A stretch of DNA of 64,000 nucleotides, from positions 19,375,707-19,439,706 of the forward strand of contig NC_064770.1 in NCBI RefSeq assembly GCF_011397635.1, read 5' to 3'. Source of the DNA: Epinephelus fuscoguttatus (taxonomy: Eukaryota > Chordata > Actinopteri > Perciformes > Serranidae). Below are positions 46,098-59,837 of this stretch, in pieces. The notes below the pieces were generated by a model that did no database searches, was not told the origin of the DNA, and worked only from the letters and a program-made list of their open reading frames with translations. How positions within the stretch are numbered: the stretch's first letter is position 1; the number at the start of each line of letters is the position of its first letter. A program made the translations under genes and the position numbers.

Positions 46098-46620
46098 GAG
46101 CCACCAATCCCAGGTGTTTTTACCAACCCTTCGCAGCATTTCCAAGCAACATTTGAGGCACCAACCCTGGGTGTTTTACTGACCTTTCACTGTGTTTGAG
46201 CCACCCATCCCATGTGTTTCTATCAACCCTTCACTACGTTTCCTAGCAACATTGGCGCAACCGATCCTAGGGGTTTCTACCAACCCTTCGCTGCATTTCC
46301 CAGCAACGTTTGAGCCACCGATCCCAGTGTTTCTACCAACCCTTCGCTGCATTTCCCAACGTCGTTGGATCCACCACTCCTGGGTATGTTTTTTTCCCAA
46401 TCCTTTGTAGCATTTCAAGCCGGTGTTCGGGAGTTTGCATCGTTTCTCAGCTGCATTTGAGCCACCAATCTAGGGTGTTTTTACCTATCCTTCACGGCAT
46501 TTCCCAGCAGCGTTTGAACTACTAAACCCAGGTGTTTTTCACCGACCCGTCCCTGTTTTACCAGTGAATTTTGTGTCACCAAACCTGGGTGTTTTATGCC
46601 AAAATGTGATGTTTTTCTGA
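46098..46620. repeat. Diverged minisatellite, about nine units of roughly 57 bases
   Basis: The unit begins gagccaccaatcccaggtgt, continues ttctaccaacccttcgctgc and ends atttcccagcaacgttt. Unit starts are near 46098, 46155, 46198, 46254, 46312, 46367, 46459, 46515 and 46573. Spacing is mostly 55-58 bases, with one short and one long interval. The units are clearly diverged from each other. Frames that cross the array on both strands are by-products of the repetition. Confidence 0.85.
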
Positions 46621-49398
46621 AACATGAGTTTTGTTTTGTTTGTTTGTTTTGTGCCTAAACCTAGCCACACATTCACCATAGCATTGTTGGGTTATCTAAC
46701 TGCAGGAAGTGTGTATTTTCAGAGAAACAGGACTTCAGAGCAACAGGCATTTGAAATGGGCTTGTGGTCCAGTGGAACATTTTTCGGACAGAAAGGGTTT
46801 AGAACAAAGGGCAGTCCCCATGTTCCTTGTGCTCTATTTATTGCAAGCCATGTAAAGGATGGCAGGAGAGATTAGATGTTGCCAAGGCCTGAGCACAGCG
46901 ACATGCTCAAGTCCATGCTGAATTAGTCCTTGATGCCTTCAAGCTGTTCCCAACACCATGTTATCAGCTCCTTCATATCCCTCTCTCAGCAGCACACAGA
47001 AACCAGAGGAACTAAAGCGCTGAGCGCTCATAAGAGGAATTTGGGTCAGAGCTCATTTGGACAGGGCAGGTGGGCAACTCTTATGAAAGCAATATAATAA
47101 AAGTGAACTCTGTTTTGCTTTTGAATTTCACAGAGATCAGATATGGATTAGTCCTGCAGGTCCAGGTGGCTCTGAGGCTCGAGGATTAGCCAACCAGGCG
47201 ATCAAAGATGAATATACCATTGCAGGTGTAGCTAGAGAGACAGGGACCAGTATTGAAGGTAAAATCTGCCTCACGAAGAAAAAGTGTCTTTCTTTAGAGC
47301 ACCCCTTTCTCCAGGACGACTTCCGCTCTCCAGATTAGCCTCGCTGATCTGATTCTCATGGCTTCCTGTGGAGAAAGAGCTCTGGCCCACGTCCCTCCTT
47401 TTTTCTCCTCGGCCCTGTGACATGAGATGGGTACACTCATTCTTCGATTCACTCGATCAGTCCAGGATGCTGTACACAAAAAGCTTCAGCCATTAGGCTC
47501 CCTGATGCTGGGTGACAGCCATGGTAGACTCAGAGACTGTGGGGGGTGGGAGGAAAGAAGCAGGAGTGCCTTCCTTTGTTAATGCCCAAGTTCTCTGGCT
47601 CACACAGTGAGCTCCTTCTATCTGCTCAAAGACTCTGGCATCATTCCTGTGCAACACTCTGGCTCTGTAACTCTCTTGAACGTTGCAGGAGAACATTTAA
47701 ACATTTGACTATCCAAATAATATTGATTTCATATAGGCCTTGCCGATCTCTGTGTCTCTGTAAAACAAAGCAAAACAGATTGTTACAGAGTTCAACACTG
47801 CAGGAGATGTCGTCTGTCTTCAATCAGAGATGCAATGATCTGCCAGTGCTGATGAGGTTGAGTCAAACTCCCTGGGCATTTTCAGTCTTTATACTTAGAG
47901 GAGGAGATCTTTGAGGAGATATCTCCTAGCTCTCTTCCTGTGTGGTTTTCAGGGTTGAAAAGAGAGCAAGTAACACTTACCTATGCACACACTTGTTGGT
48001 CTACTTTTTGAAGGCGTATATTAGCAAAACAAAGACAAATAGATACATTCTCAGTGGACACACAGCGTCAGTGGTGCATTTTCTACATATTAGGGGAGAA
48101 TGCTGTCAGTAAGAGTAAGATGGGGTTTTCAACATTTCAACATTATACTAGACAAGTAAAGTTACATAGGTTGGGTTTAGGAAAAAGAAACATGGTGAAG
48201 TTGTATCCTTAAAAAAAACTCAAAAGTTGACCTGGTTTCACATGGGACACAAACACTGGTCCACTGGGGAAAGTCCTGTGTTTGTTTGACCCATCCACCA
48301 CCTCAAACTGCCTTGTTACTCGGACTTTTACTACAAACCTACAAACTTTTATTTTACAGTGCAAAGCATGCCATGATCATCATATTAAGTAGTTATAATC
48401 AGCTCTACTTTTTCCAGCAGTAACATTAAAATGCTGTTTGTATTAATATATAGGTGATAATAACCCAGTAGTATGTTAAAACAGTCTGAAAGGGGCCTTT
48501 GTGTATCTACAGTGAGTACTTTTACTTTTGATTTAGCTCATAATATTTCTGTACTTTTACTAAAGTATAGTTTAGATGCAGGACTTTTACTTTTAATAAA
48601 GTATTTTTCATACTGTGGTGTTACTAAAGGACCTGAATATTTCTTCCATCGCTGCATCTCTGACACAGCCAGCCAACAAGCACATCAATTCACATTATAA
48701 GCTCATGTGTTTACACAGGGAGAGAACAAGAGAAGGAAATGCAGGAGAGGAGAACAGTTGGCCTATTGTGTCCATCCACATGCAAAGTTGTACATATAGC
48801 ACATGGTTTGCCTGGAGAAACAACCAACAAACAATTTAGAACATAACAATCAGTCAGACGTGGTATAAACTAACCACGGTGGCTCTTTATGGAAATTTTG
48901 ACCCAGTGGTTTGGTTCTTGGAGCGCTGATACAGAGGGGTGTTTAAGATCCTCTGGCACTCCTCTGAATGGGTCCCATTCTGCCTGTAACGAGAACTAGA
49001 CTTCGGAAACCCGGAGTTCAGTCGGTGGTGTGGTTTGCTGTGAATGCGATACTCGTCTCAACTGCTGATTCACAAGCTGGTGACAGACGTGGTCACAGGT
49101 GACAGGAGGTTGCAGGTTCATGGTAGAAGGTAGGGGTCAGGGGAAACCATGTATGAGTCAATGAGGAAGACAAAGAGTTCATGTTTGGGGTTCATAGACA
49201 CAAACATTCCCTCCGGAGGTTTTCAGACTTCTTGCAGTTTCTTGAACTTGATGCTGCTACACAGGACATCCTGGAACATTGCAGTGCAGTGCAGTTAGGT
49301 TGGATTTTTATGCATCTCTAGTGTATGGATGTCAGATCTATTCTCATACTGTCATAATGAAGTATGTTCTCTGTTACATAAAATGTTATTGGGCAGAC
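46621..49398. other. Intergenic region with short dispersed-repeat fragments
   Basis: Fragments of common fish repeats are visible: gtgcctaaacctagccacac (about 46651), ggttgggtttaggaaaaag (about 48171), and a tacttttac-type repeat near 48500-48660 ending ggacctgaatatttcttcc. Related acttaagtaaaa-type sequence sits in intron 4 of copies B and C. No gene was recognised. Confidence 0.5.
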
Positions 49399-50473
49399 TT
49401 AAAGGAATACTTCAACCCCCAAACGACCATTTTTATATCAGTTACTTACCCTGTGTTACATTGACCTTGTAAAGCATCCAGCACCAGTGAACAAGGGATC
49501 CAAAAGATCTTGATGAATTGAAGCCATAGTGGTCTGTGTTTAAGAAAAGCAAAACTATATCCAAACATCTGTTCACAAACTCTCACTCAGCATGTGCAGT
49601 ATAATCCAAGTTTAATTTATCCAGTTGTATGCTCAGCCGTTTCCAAAGGGGAGCTGAACCAAAAGTTAAACTTATCTGCGCTCTCTTCAAAGCCAGACTC
49701 TGTTGATAAAAACAGTAATTTTACCTTGCTGAACACGGGAGCTGCTGGTCTACCACTGCCTCTATTCATAGTTATTGTGTGACTTTGGTTGGTTTAAACT
49801 AACCCTTTAAAACACCTAAGTTACACTATTACAAGAACAAAATAACTGATTAAGGGAGTGGTAGACCAGTAGCTCCCGTGTTCAGCGAGGTAAAAATACT
49901 GTTTTCCTCAATGGAGTCTGGCCTTAATTATGCTTAATTTTAAGCGTTAATAAAATGTAAACAGGTGAGTTATATAGCAATTCACCCCTACACAGTTGTC
50001 ATGACTGGGGAAATTAGCTATAGAGGCCAAAACCGCTTTTTTGTACCAGTCTGTTTATTTCTGCTGTAAAAATGGGCATTTTAACGTGGTGGTCTATGGG
50101 AAGTAACTGGCCTCTGGAGCCAGCCTTAATGGCCATTCAAAGAACCACAGTTTTTGGTACTTTAGTGTTGGCTTCATCTTTCAGTCCCGGAGGTCGGTGC
50201 TTAGTGAAATTCATTTGCTTGGAAAGTACTAATGACTGGAGAAATGAGACTTGGACTGTACTGCACAAGTTGTGTGAGAGTTTGTTAACAGATGTTTTGA
50301 TATAGTTTTGCTGTTGGAGACACCTTTTACTTCAATTTATGAAGAATTTTCTCTGTTTTTGGATTTTTTGCTCAGCTGAGGAATGTGAGATTATCAGTTT
50401 CCCTCACAAATTCAACAAAGGGTGAGTATTTCAACATAAAAATTGACATTTGGGGGGTGAAGTATTCCTTTAA
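49399..50473. mobile_element. TTAA-flanked non-autonomous transposon with a long internal hairpin
   Basis: The ends ttaaaggaatacttcaaccc and its inverse (gggtgaagtattcctttaa) form terminal inverted repeats of about 25 bases, with TTAA at both borders. Total length is 1075 bases. No transposase-like frame is present. Inside, 49692-49758 and 49857-49922 are inverted copies of each other over about 66 bases (gaacacgggagct / agctcccgtgttc) around a loop of about 98 bases. TTAA borders suggest mobilisation by a piggyBac-like enzyme, which is inference. Confidence 0.8.
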
Positions 50474-53400
50474 TATGCAGAATAACAAACAAGATTTCAG
50501 TGCCTAATTTAATCTGTTCTTCCTAAATAGTGGTACAGATGTTTAATGACTACCTCACCACTGCAAAGCTGAAACTTTCAGGTTTGTTTTAAAGGCAATG
50601 TCACCTACAGAGTGAAAAAGTAAAACACACCTAGCAGACATAATGGGGAACATTTGTTTTTTAAAGGCTGTACAGCTTTTCTAGCAGGGAGCATGCTGTT
50701 CGTCCCAGGATATAAAATGACCCCATTTCATCATCATGTTGTTCCTCGGTGCGCTGCAAAGGGATTGTCTTTCTGATGAGGCACGTAGGAGGAAAAAAGC
50801 ACTGTAGAGCCCAGCGCCAAGTCATTGCTAAATAGTCAAATCTCTTCTTTGTTCTGAGGTCTCATATGAGAAAAACAATGCGGACATGCTGAGACACGAA
50901 GCGTGGCGTTAGTAAAGGGTACAGAGCAACACACAAATAACCTGTTAGGTGTGTATCTCTCTGCACTTATCCTGAGGTCATGTCAGGCAGTACGCCAACA
51001 GAGCCTGTGGTGAAATGAAGCGACATTTTCAGTCGAGCAGGTATCCAGAGAGCGCTGATGGGCTGATGGAAACAGCCTCCCAACAAACTAACCTCTGACT
51101 TGTTCAAAAAGAGTACTAGTAGTGAGCAAAGCCTTGATACACCTTGGATGAAACCACCTGCATTATTACACTCTCACCCTGAGTGACTTTGCTGAAAGAT
51201 CACGTCCACATCAGGAGATTATTTGAGGGTTTAAGCAGGTGGCGATGAATGCAGAGCAAGTCTTAATATTTAGTAACCTGGATGAGGTTGAAAGCGGCTG
51301 GTGTGCTGACTGAGTGGAACATGGAGGCTGTCGCTGCCAGATCAGCTGCGGGATCAGCTGAGGGATCACGGGAGCTGAGCATGGAGGCTGTGCTCTGTGA
51401 TCTTATTATTCGCCCACCTAGCTCGGCCGCGCAAAGTAGCTCAGCGTCTGACACACACAAACACACACACCTTTAGGGTTGAATCAGCAAGTTGTGTATC
51501 TGACGCTCACACACCTAGAACACTAATCCTCCCACATGCTCAAGGCTGGCACACTCCACGCACACTCCCAAGGTCATATGCCCCAGTGTACAGATACGCT
51601 TAAGCAGGTCAGAAGTCGTGCAGAGTCGCATGTGGATACATATCTGATATCTCCGGGCAAAGCACAGAAAGTTCGAAATGTGAGGTCGAATGTATGATAA
51701 AAGTTACCCTGATGTCAGATACAATCTCATCAGCATGTAATTATAGTTAAATATGTGGTTAAGATTTGGGAAAATTACATGTACCCTATAGAGAATGCTC
51801 TAGTTCTGCACGATCCTCCAGATACACACACACTGCTGCCTGTGTATCCCTGCTCTGAATATGCCCTCATGTGAAGGAGTTCATGTTATTGTGCTGCCTG
51901 ACACCTGTTGAAACACAGGAGACTCCGTCATGATGAGACATGCGTCTATGCAGGTGAATCACAACCAGTTGAAAGAGCAGTAGCAGGTGACAGCCATGAA
52001 CACACACACACATTTACACACACACACAAATACATTCCCTCACAAAGGAGGCACGAGCAGACTGCAGTGTGTACAGTGTCCAATACAGATCTACAGGGCT
52101 GGACCTAGCACATTTGATGCCCTGGGCAAGCATCCCCTAAACTCCACTCCACCATTTCCCTTCTTTGTTTTTTTTTTTTTTTTTTTGTGTGTGTGAATAA
52201 ACAAATAAATAAAAAATAAAAATGTATAGCATCTGTCAAAACCAGAGTTACAAGAGGCTTCACAAGAAAAAAATAGAAATAAAAGAATACGCACAAAAAA
52301 TGCAATAAAACAGGGATTCTGAAAAAGTGGTAAAACAAAGAGCAATAAAACAAAATGTAACATTAAAAACATTAGAAAGCATATCATACAAAAGCCAGTC
52401 AGCACAGGTGGTTTTTAAAAGCTTTTTAACTGAAGCACTAAATGCATGTTGTGCGCCTTAAACTAAATCCAGATGTTTTTACTGAGGAGATATTCACAAT
52501 ATTCATGGCGAGATTAAACGTGCCCTCACATGTGTGTGACAATGTGCAGCCCAGACTACATGCACAGCTAAGCAGCTTTGAGCCGCAGCCATTTCAACTG
52601 TATGATCAAAATCCCAGGATATGTCTGCAAACAAAGCCGGCGATTCAGCGGTGGGCTCGCTCTGCACCTCCACCCTGTCCCACTCTCCTCTCGCCAAGCC
52701 TCAGATCCACCAGCAGCCTGGGGAGTTGCACGTCGCACAATGGGCCCATTGTACGCGCCGAGGTAACACCATAATTGTTACAATCTTCCTATTCAGGTGA
52801 AGAACACACCCACTTTTGACTCCCAGTGACATTTTGAGAGGCTTGCGGCTTTCAGTGATGTTGCGTTAATCAGATATAATGGAGGAAAGTGTGGGCGGCT
52901 CGCGCACCTGAGGTTGTGGCTGGAGCCTAAATACAGTGAGCTCCTGTTTGCATGTTCACGTGTGTCTGTGTAAGCCGAGGTCCAGACCACAAGCTCTGTA
53001 GAGATGGAGTGACAGATTTAATAACATCCTGATATTTCCACGAGGTGGATCAGTGATCTGTGACGATAGAACAGTCCACTAGAGAAGTTTAATAATTCCT
53101 TTCTGCCAATGTCTGACCAGTCGATACAAAAACAAATGTGCTGAAAGGAGGACATCTATATTCTGCAAAGCTGGGTTTTTGTTTTATTTATTTATCTGTT
53201 CTTCCCCTGCACGGCCTCTTATCACGGGGCTTTGCATTTAACGATAGGGATGTCCTCCCCACGCGCCTTACATATCCTGGGGAGATAAATCACAACTATG
53301 GGCCTGCGTCTGGGAGGGGCCAGCGAGGAGGAAATAGTATGGAGGCCTGGGCTGTTCCAGCTGGTCAGCGTCCAACTCTTAGTTGAGTCTAATGCAGGCT

Positions 53401-56372
53401 TGTGAGGAGCTTCCCTGCCTTTCATCCGTTTAGGAAACATCTGGAATCATCTGCCGGTTGAATGAAAGCATGCACGTGTATGTGTGTGTGCCTTCCAGGA
53501 GGTTTGCCAGGAATGTTATCATTGTGTAAAAGATTAACCCCGCTGTCCAGCAAATAAATTAAGGAAACTCACTGGTGAATTGCCAATAGATGTTTGGGCT
53601 TTGACATCATCTCCACTGAACAAATTTCTGTCGAACATCAACAAGTAGTTTACGGTCAGACCCCTCCTCATTACTCATGGAAGGGCGGTTCACCGCATAA
53701 CTGTGCCGTATCTGCTGCGCCGAGAAGAAAGCAGAAATGTCTACACGCTTTATGTACAATCAACCCATTGTCCGTGGTTTTTAACTCGTCAAAGGAGAGA
53801 CTTCAGAATGCTTACAAGAGCTGAATAGTCAAAACCAGTTACAAGCGCGTACTGGATATTGTATCCAGGTGAGCAGACAAAGACTGCAGTGGGCGGCGTG
53901 TATCTCCATGCCCGAGCCGAGACATCAGGCCTGTATGTGTTGACAGAGGCAGACAGAGGCAGGGTCAGGAGTCACACCTGTCGATAAAACTCCCTTTTCT
54001 CCGTGCACGAGGCATCGTCACCTCAAACACCAAACACACACTTGTAGCAGCCTTCCTACCTCACAAAAAAGTCTTTCATGTTGAGACAGTGATATGGAAA
54101 ACAGCATCAGTGTTTGCTGTGTCACTGTGTGGTGAAAAACCTCCTACTTCCAAAAATATCTGCTTTTAGGAAAATAAGAATAATGGCCCTGTTTTCAGTT
54201 TTGGCTGTCATGTATTTTTGAGCACTTTTGTTTTCATAGCACTCTCTAACACAGGGACATGTAATCTTTCTTTTGGAGTTGAAATATGAAAATCACCAAG
54301 TGGCTGAGTTAAATGGTTGAGTGGCTTTCACACCACAACAACATCATATATAAATATCGTGCAAGCATCTCTAGTTCCTTCCTGTCTCTTTTTTTTTCAT
54401 GTATACAGAGAGTAAACTCCCTTTAAGATAACAGACGGCCCCTCGCAGACATTACAGTCTGATCGTTTTTACAGCTGAATTTCCCGTTGCAGACTAGGTG
54501 TGTAGGGAAGAGAGCTGCTGTGTTTGGACTGTGGAGAGGATGCTCAGGTCTGGCTGCAGTGACACCAGGGGATGTGATTTTTGGGAGTATTGTGGAGGAT
54601 GTTTTGCCTCCTGTGTGGTGACTCCTGACCCCCACCATCCTCTCCCAACCTGCTTCACCTCTGTCCCATTGTAGGTCTTATCAAAAAGCTGAATGTTGTG
54701 CATACATTCAGTGAAGTGGCCCGCACAGGAGATAACACAGGCTCTGTCTAACATCACAGCACCCCACCTCTGTTCTCATAATTGTTTTGAGAGTCATTTG
54801 ACCCTCCATGCACAGTATCTATCCCATAAGTTTATATGTTGACAGTTTCCTCTTCCTCCAATTTTTCCCTTCCCCCATCCAAATCAGCACCTTTCTGTCC
54901 TGCCGCTCTCTTGTTCCGCACACCTTTGTCGGCCGGCGCTCCGTCTCATCTCAGCTCCTGTGCGCGGCTGTTTTGTCAGTCCTGCGTGACTCTCTCGCCC
55001 GTTAAGACAACATGGTGTCGTCCTGAGGGTGCACCGTGGCCCCTGCTGATCACACTCTGCTGACTTGCGCTTGTACCGCGTCTCATCTTCCCTAACACGC
55101 ACTGACATGGCCCTTTGAAGTCATGGGGAGCAGCGTGGACCTGGGACAGGCCCAACAAAAGCAATCTGATCCTCGGCTGATGTGTCCAAGCATGCCTGCG
55201 GCCCCCCTCGACAATGGACTAGGACAGCTGGGGCCCCCTTTGCAACTTTTATGTGTACCTTGGAGTGGATGCGCGTGTTGTTCATGGGGAACAGGACATG
55301 TGAAAGATCTGATGAGAGAAGATCCTGTATCATATTGGTCTGTATAGATATTAGTGATTACAAATATAATACGCAACATTTCCACATTAAAATGACTAAA
55401 AATTACTAGAGATATGTTATATACTTTGTTGAGTGGTATACTAACTGAAGGTCTACAATAAAAGCAGATTTCGCCACGCCTGGATTCGCAACATAATGTT
55501 AGCTACAGTAGCTGTGAGGGTTGACTCATCTAATGCTAATGCTAAGTTAGCAAGTTATTGTTACGTTAGTTGCAGCTATTTCATTAGAGGGCATGACATA
55601 ACGAGAATAAATGTGAATAAACACAACCAAACGTAAGTAAAACTTTAATACACCAACATTTCCTCATCCATGGTCATTCTGCCTGAGTCACGTCAGATAG
55701 ATTTTCAGCAGCATTGGTGATTGTTTGACAAGGAAGACAACAACTGTGGTGACCCCAAGCTACTTCACGGCATCACTGATGTCCATCTTTTGTCATTGAT
55801 TTGATTGAGAGACCCCAAGAGGCAGAAATTACATACTGTGCATTTAAATGTTGTCTGTAGAAGTTTGATCCTTCACTTTAGTTTTAGTAGAGAAAGTTTA
55901 AGGAAATGGCTAAATGTGTCATATAAAGTTGACCTGTATCCTGCAAAATCACTTTAGTAGTCTCTTCAACAGCCCAAAACAAAGTAAATTTATTCCTTCA
56001 AGATCAGCAAAATTTACTATCACCAGCATGTAAGTGACTGGCAGGTGTATTTTAAGGACCATACCAACGGTTTTGGTTTTCATTCTCACCTTGTGAAGAC
56101 TCATATTTCACAGATTAGTGCTTTAGTGGTTTTTTGGCTGCGATCAGAGGCTTTTTTTTTTTTTAAGAACAGTGTTTTTGATTAGGAAAATCAGGTATTG
56201 TAACCTCAGCAGCAAACCTTGTCTGACCTGTATACCCCAATCTCTATACACACATCTGAAAACGTTAAGTATGCAAAGCTCAGCTCCAACAGTATTTGCA
56301 TACAGAGAAGGAGGAACCTTGAGTCGCAAGCCAGACGTGCTTTCTGTTATCTTAACATTCCAGTCTCTGTGT

Positions 56373-56404
<32 letters not shown>

Positions 56405-58912
56405 TTACATTTGCTGATATGTATGTATTAGACAAGTTAGAACAGCTCAAACCCAGCTGGATGACTTGGGCTGGACTCAAGGTCCTGTGTATCCCTCTCC
56501 CTTCCTGGGAGAGTATAGACTGAGCAACAAAGCCCTGGCTCCAGAGCTGCATGCGGTGGCTCTTTAGCCCGTCTCCAATGGCTCCCTGTGGTTTTGACCA
56601 AAAATTAGGCTACATGAAGATGAATCACGGTTATTTTTGAACAATTCAATCTTCATTTATCATTGTCATAGGCCTAAAATGATTCTTATATTATCCAGTT
56701 GTTAAAAAGTATAACCTACAGCCTGGCGCCTTGTTGTGCTGAACATCAAGACTGGTGGCTTGTCCTGAGTCTCCTTAGCAAAGCTAGCTGTAGATTCCTA
56801 ATCCTAAAAGGAAAAGTCTTGGACGAAAATATTGAATTTAATAGTGCATAGACAGATTTGTTGACTTTCACCGCCAACGCTGCAAGGTACCACATACTCA
56901 TACATACCTTACTGCAGAGAAGCCGCCTTATAGTAAAACATATTAATGATTAAACCGATTAGTGATTAGTTTTAACTGAATTTTTTTGGAGCAAACATGG
57001 CTTTTCTGGTATTAAAGGTTGCTGACCCCTCCCCTGGTTGCTACCCACACCAGGTCCTATCTATATGTGGAACCGGTATGGGCGCAAAGACATGCAAGAC
57101 CTTGCCAACCTTAGAAATGTTCGATATGGCCTTCAAAGCCTCTAGAACAAATTAGTTGCCAAGAAAAGTCAGTCGTTTGGTATTTGATGTATTCCAAAGT
57201 GATAAAAAAAAGAAACAGTGGAAAAGGGAAAGGGAAAAGGAAAGAAACTGTTGAGAAAAGAAGAGGATATCATAGTCTCACTCTGCTGTCTCTCGTCATT
57301 GCGCAATAACCAACTTTTTTCGCATGAGCGACACTGCAGTCTTTGACATCTCAAACATATAATTTATAAATAAGCTATCTATATCCCCTTCGCATTTAGT
57401 AAACCAGTGGTGCCTGTGATTGGCAGGTTTAAAACATGAGGCTCCAGTGAAGACTCTGGCTGGGACGACTGTATTCATTCTCCCTTACCATGAATTATTC
57501 CTCTGGATACGGAGTGCAAACCTGCTTCAAATGTGCCAGTGACTCTGCCAAGAAGACTATATAGAAGAACCACAGCTTCCAGTGTTAAATGTGTTCATCT
57601 TCTCTCCCTTTACCCATTTTTTGTGTTTGGATCACACTGACAAAAAGGGTGACTTCTTTCACACCTGCCTCCAAAACACTTGTTTGTTTGTCTTCAAATT
57701 TAAACCAATGCGAGCCTGCAAATTATATACCATCGTCCAAAACCGAGCCCAAGAATGATCTCAGTGCAGAGCAACGCAGTATGTCCCATCCACTACATCT
57801 GGTTCACTTTAGCTCCAGCATCAACAAGTGCTTCCACCTCTGCAATGCATGCTTTTTTTTCTTCTCTCTCTTACATACACACAGAGCACATATGAATCAC
57901 AGAGGATGATGTGCTGCAAAGCTTGAGAGCATCGCACCCAATGTATATTTCATGAGGCATTAGACGCCGTATTATTCATGCTGCTCTGTTTTGTTTGGGA
58001 GACAGAGCGCCGGACAATAGATTCAAGGCATAGTGATGAAGGATTAGAATACCTCCAGTCCACAAAAGCCCACAAGCACTCTTTATTCACTGGAGGGGTC
58101 CATTCATAATTGTATTAAGCGATTTTCTGTGGAAGAATTCTTGTTAATCATTCGAAGGAATTTTCTTTACATAAAAAAAATGAGTCATGATTTGGAGGCG
58201 GGACTGGAAACAGAGGGTGTAGTTGTGGACTCTAGCACGATAAAACACTTTATGGCGCGGAACCACGAGAATCAGACTTCCTCCAGAGGCCATGATGTGT
58301 TGGATAATCATCTCTTAAGATCAAAAACGGGTCTGGAACTCACTACTGACAAACCTTACCCAGGCGCTGTGAATGTTCAGAAGAAAAAAGCACTTTCACT
58401 GAACCACCTTAACATTGACCTAACCCCATCTATAAACCTGCTTCTACTACAGTCTCCATGTCTCGAACAACGCTCCCTTTGTTCCCCATGTGAGGAGTGG
58501 AAAATGAAGGAGACCGTGGTCCTGTGCTGTAAATCATTCCAAACAGACGGGGTCACAGGTTTTGGTTGTAGTTTATAACAGCTAAGCTTATAGTGATCAG
58601 CCCCATGAGCACTCTCTTCTCGGCCAGCTGCTGCTTTGTGCCGAGCTGACTGCAGGTAGCGCGGCAGGAAGCAGGCGCTCGCTCCTGTGACACATCAGAG
58701 GTATTTATTTGAAAAAAAAAAAATAGCTCTCAATGGAGGACTCAGAGCTGCCATACATCTCCTGGTACATTCCAGTGGGCGAGCGGTTGATGACAAATTG
58801 TGCTTGGGGCAGATTTTTTGGAGGGAATGTTTACATCTTCAAAAACACATAATTTCTCTGTTGCATTCAAATAAACATTTCGCTAATCTTTTTTTAATTC
58901 TTAAATGGCATT
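50474..58912. other. Long intergenic region, no gene recognised
   Basis: It contains CA tracts (about 51449-51474 and 52003-52031), a repeat-like block at 52105-52240 with a long T run and ataaataaa tail, and a GT microsatellite at 56365-56404. Open frames up to about 149 codons (58129-58578) lack recognisable motifs and splice context. Confidence 0.5.
56365..56404 (+). repeat. (GT)n microsatellite
   Basis: About 20 GT dinucleotides with one interruption (gtat). Confidence 0.95.
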
Positions 58913-59837
58913 AAAGCTGTAGTTGGTGACTTTTATAAAAAAAAAAAAATCAAGTTCCTCCCCCTTTCATAGTGCTTTTAATTGCATTTGGTAAAATCCA
59001 CCACAGCTAAGTAAAAACAACCAATCAGAGCTGACTAGTCTCTAATGCAGCTGTCAATCATGTCACTACTCATGAACCGTGGTCAAACTGTCAAACTAGG
59101 CATCGCTGATCAACTATAAGTCAAGATTCTGTTACTGCATTGCTCGCGTCTTTCCTTAAATGTTTTCAGAAACATATTTTAGTGCAGTGGTTCCCAACCA
59201 GTGGGTCCAAAAGTGGGTCGCAGCCTAGGTTCACCCTGAATGGACCACAGGTGACTCGCAAGCATGCCAAGTTTGTAAAAAACACACTTTATTTTAAAGT
59301 ACAGTGAATTTCCAGCACAGAGTTTTTATTTTAAAGTGCAATTTCCTGCTGTAGAGACAGCTTCTTCACAGAGACAGCAAACTAGCTTGATAACATGGCC
59401 AAACGCAAGTATGATGTTGAATGTATTAATGTACATACATACATTAATGTAAATCTGGACCCTGTGGCTGGACCAGCTGGGAACCACTATTTTAGTGTAC
59501 TGTTTAGATGTAAAATGAGAAGGTTTTTAACCTGGCCTAACAGTCAAGCAATAACCAAGCACTGCCCAGCTAAACAGTAGGCCTACACATTATAAGTTAC
59601 TGCTGATAACACTGTAGTGACCAACAGTGGTGGGACAGCGCTGTCGCAGAGGCATTACGTCTAGTCTCCGGTTGCCCACTTTAATCAATATTTGCGTACT
59701 TGGATCACAGGACTGCAAGTAGGGTTCCCAAGTTTTTCATGATATGGCCTGCTATTCGGTTTTGTCTCACTGCTCTTCTGGCTTCTATTTAATCATGGCA
59801 GAAAGCTGTTTTCAGTGATGAAGCTCTAAAAATACAC
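58913..59837. repeat. Older dispersed element hosting two nested insertions
   Basis: It begins attaaagctgtagttggtga and continues accaatcagagctgactagt and gtactgtttagatgtaaaat, phrases of a MITE-like repeat common in fish. A hAT remnant interrupts it at 59185-59489 and a TTAA element at 59838-61027. Its own right end was not identified. Confidence 0.55.
59185..59489 (+). mobile_element. Internally deleted hAT transposon with perfect 8-base target duplication
   Basis: The ends cagtggttcccaacc and gctgggaaccacta are inverted repeats. The 8-mer ttttagtg flanks both sides (59177-59184 and 59490-59497). An ATG at 59395 opens MAKRKYDVE, which resembles the N-terminus of ZBED5-type hAT transposase ORFs. 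It soon leaves that similarity, because the interior is deleted. It is non-autonomous. Confidence 0.85.

Noticed and set aside
46176..46418. Minus-strand frame of 80 codons with recurring residues
   Set aside because: It is the translation of the minisatellite and not an independent repeat protein.
58129..58578. Plus-strand open frame of 149 codons
   Set aside because: No recognisable family, no signal or domain, and nothing conserved in its flanks.
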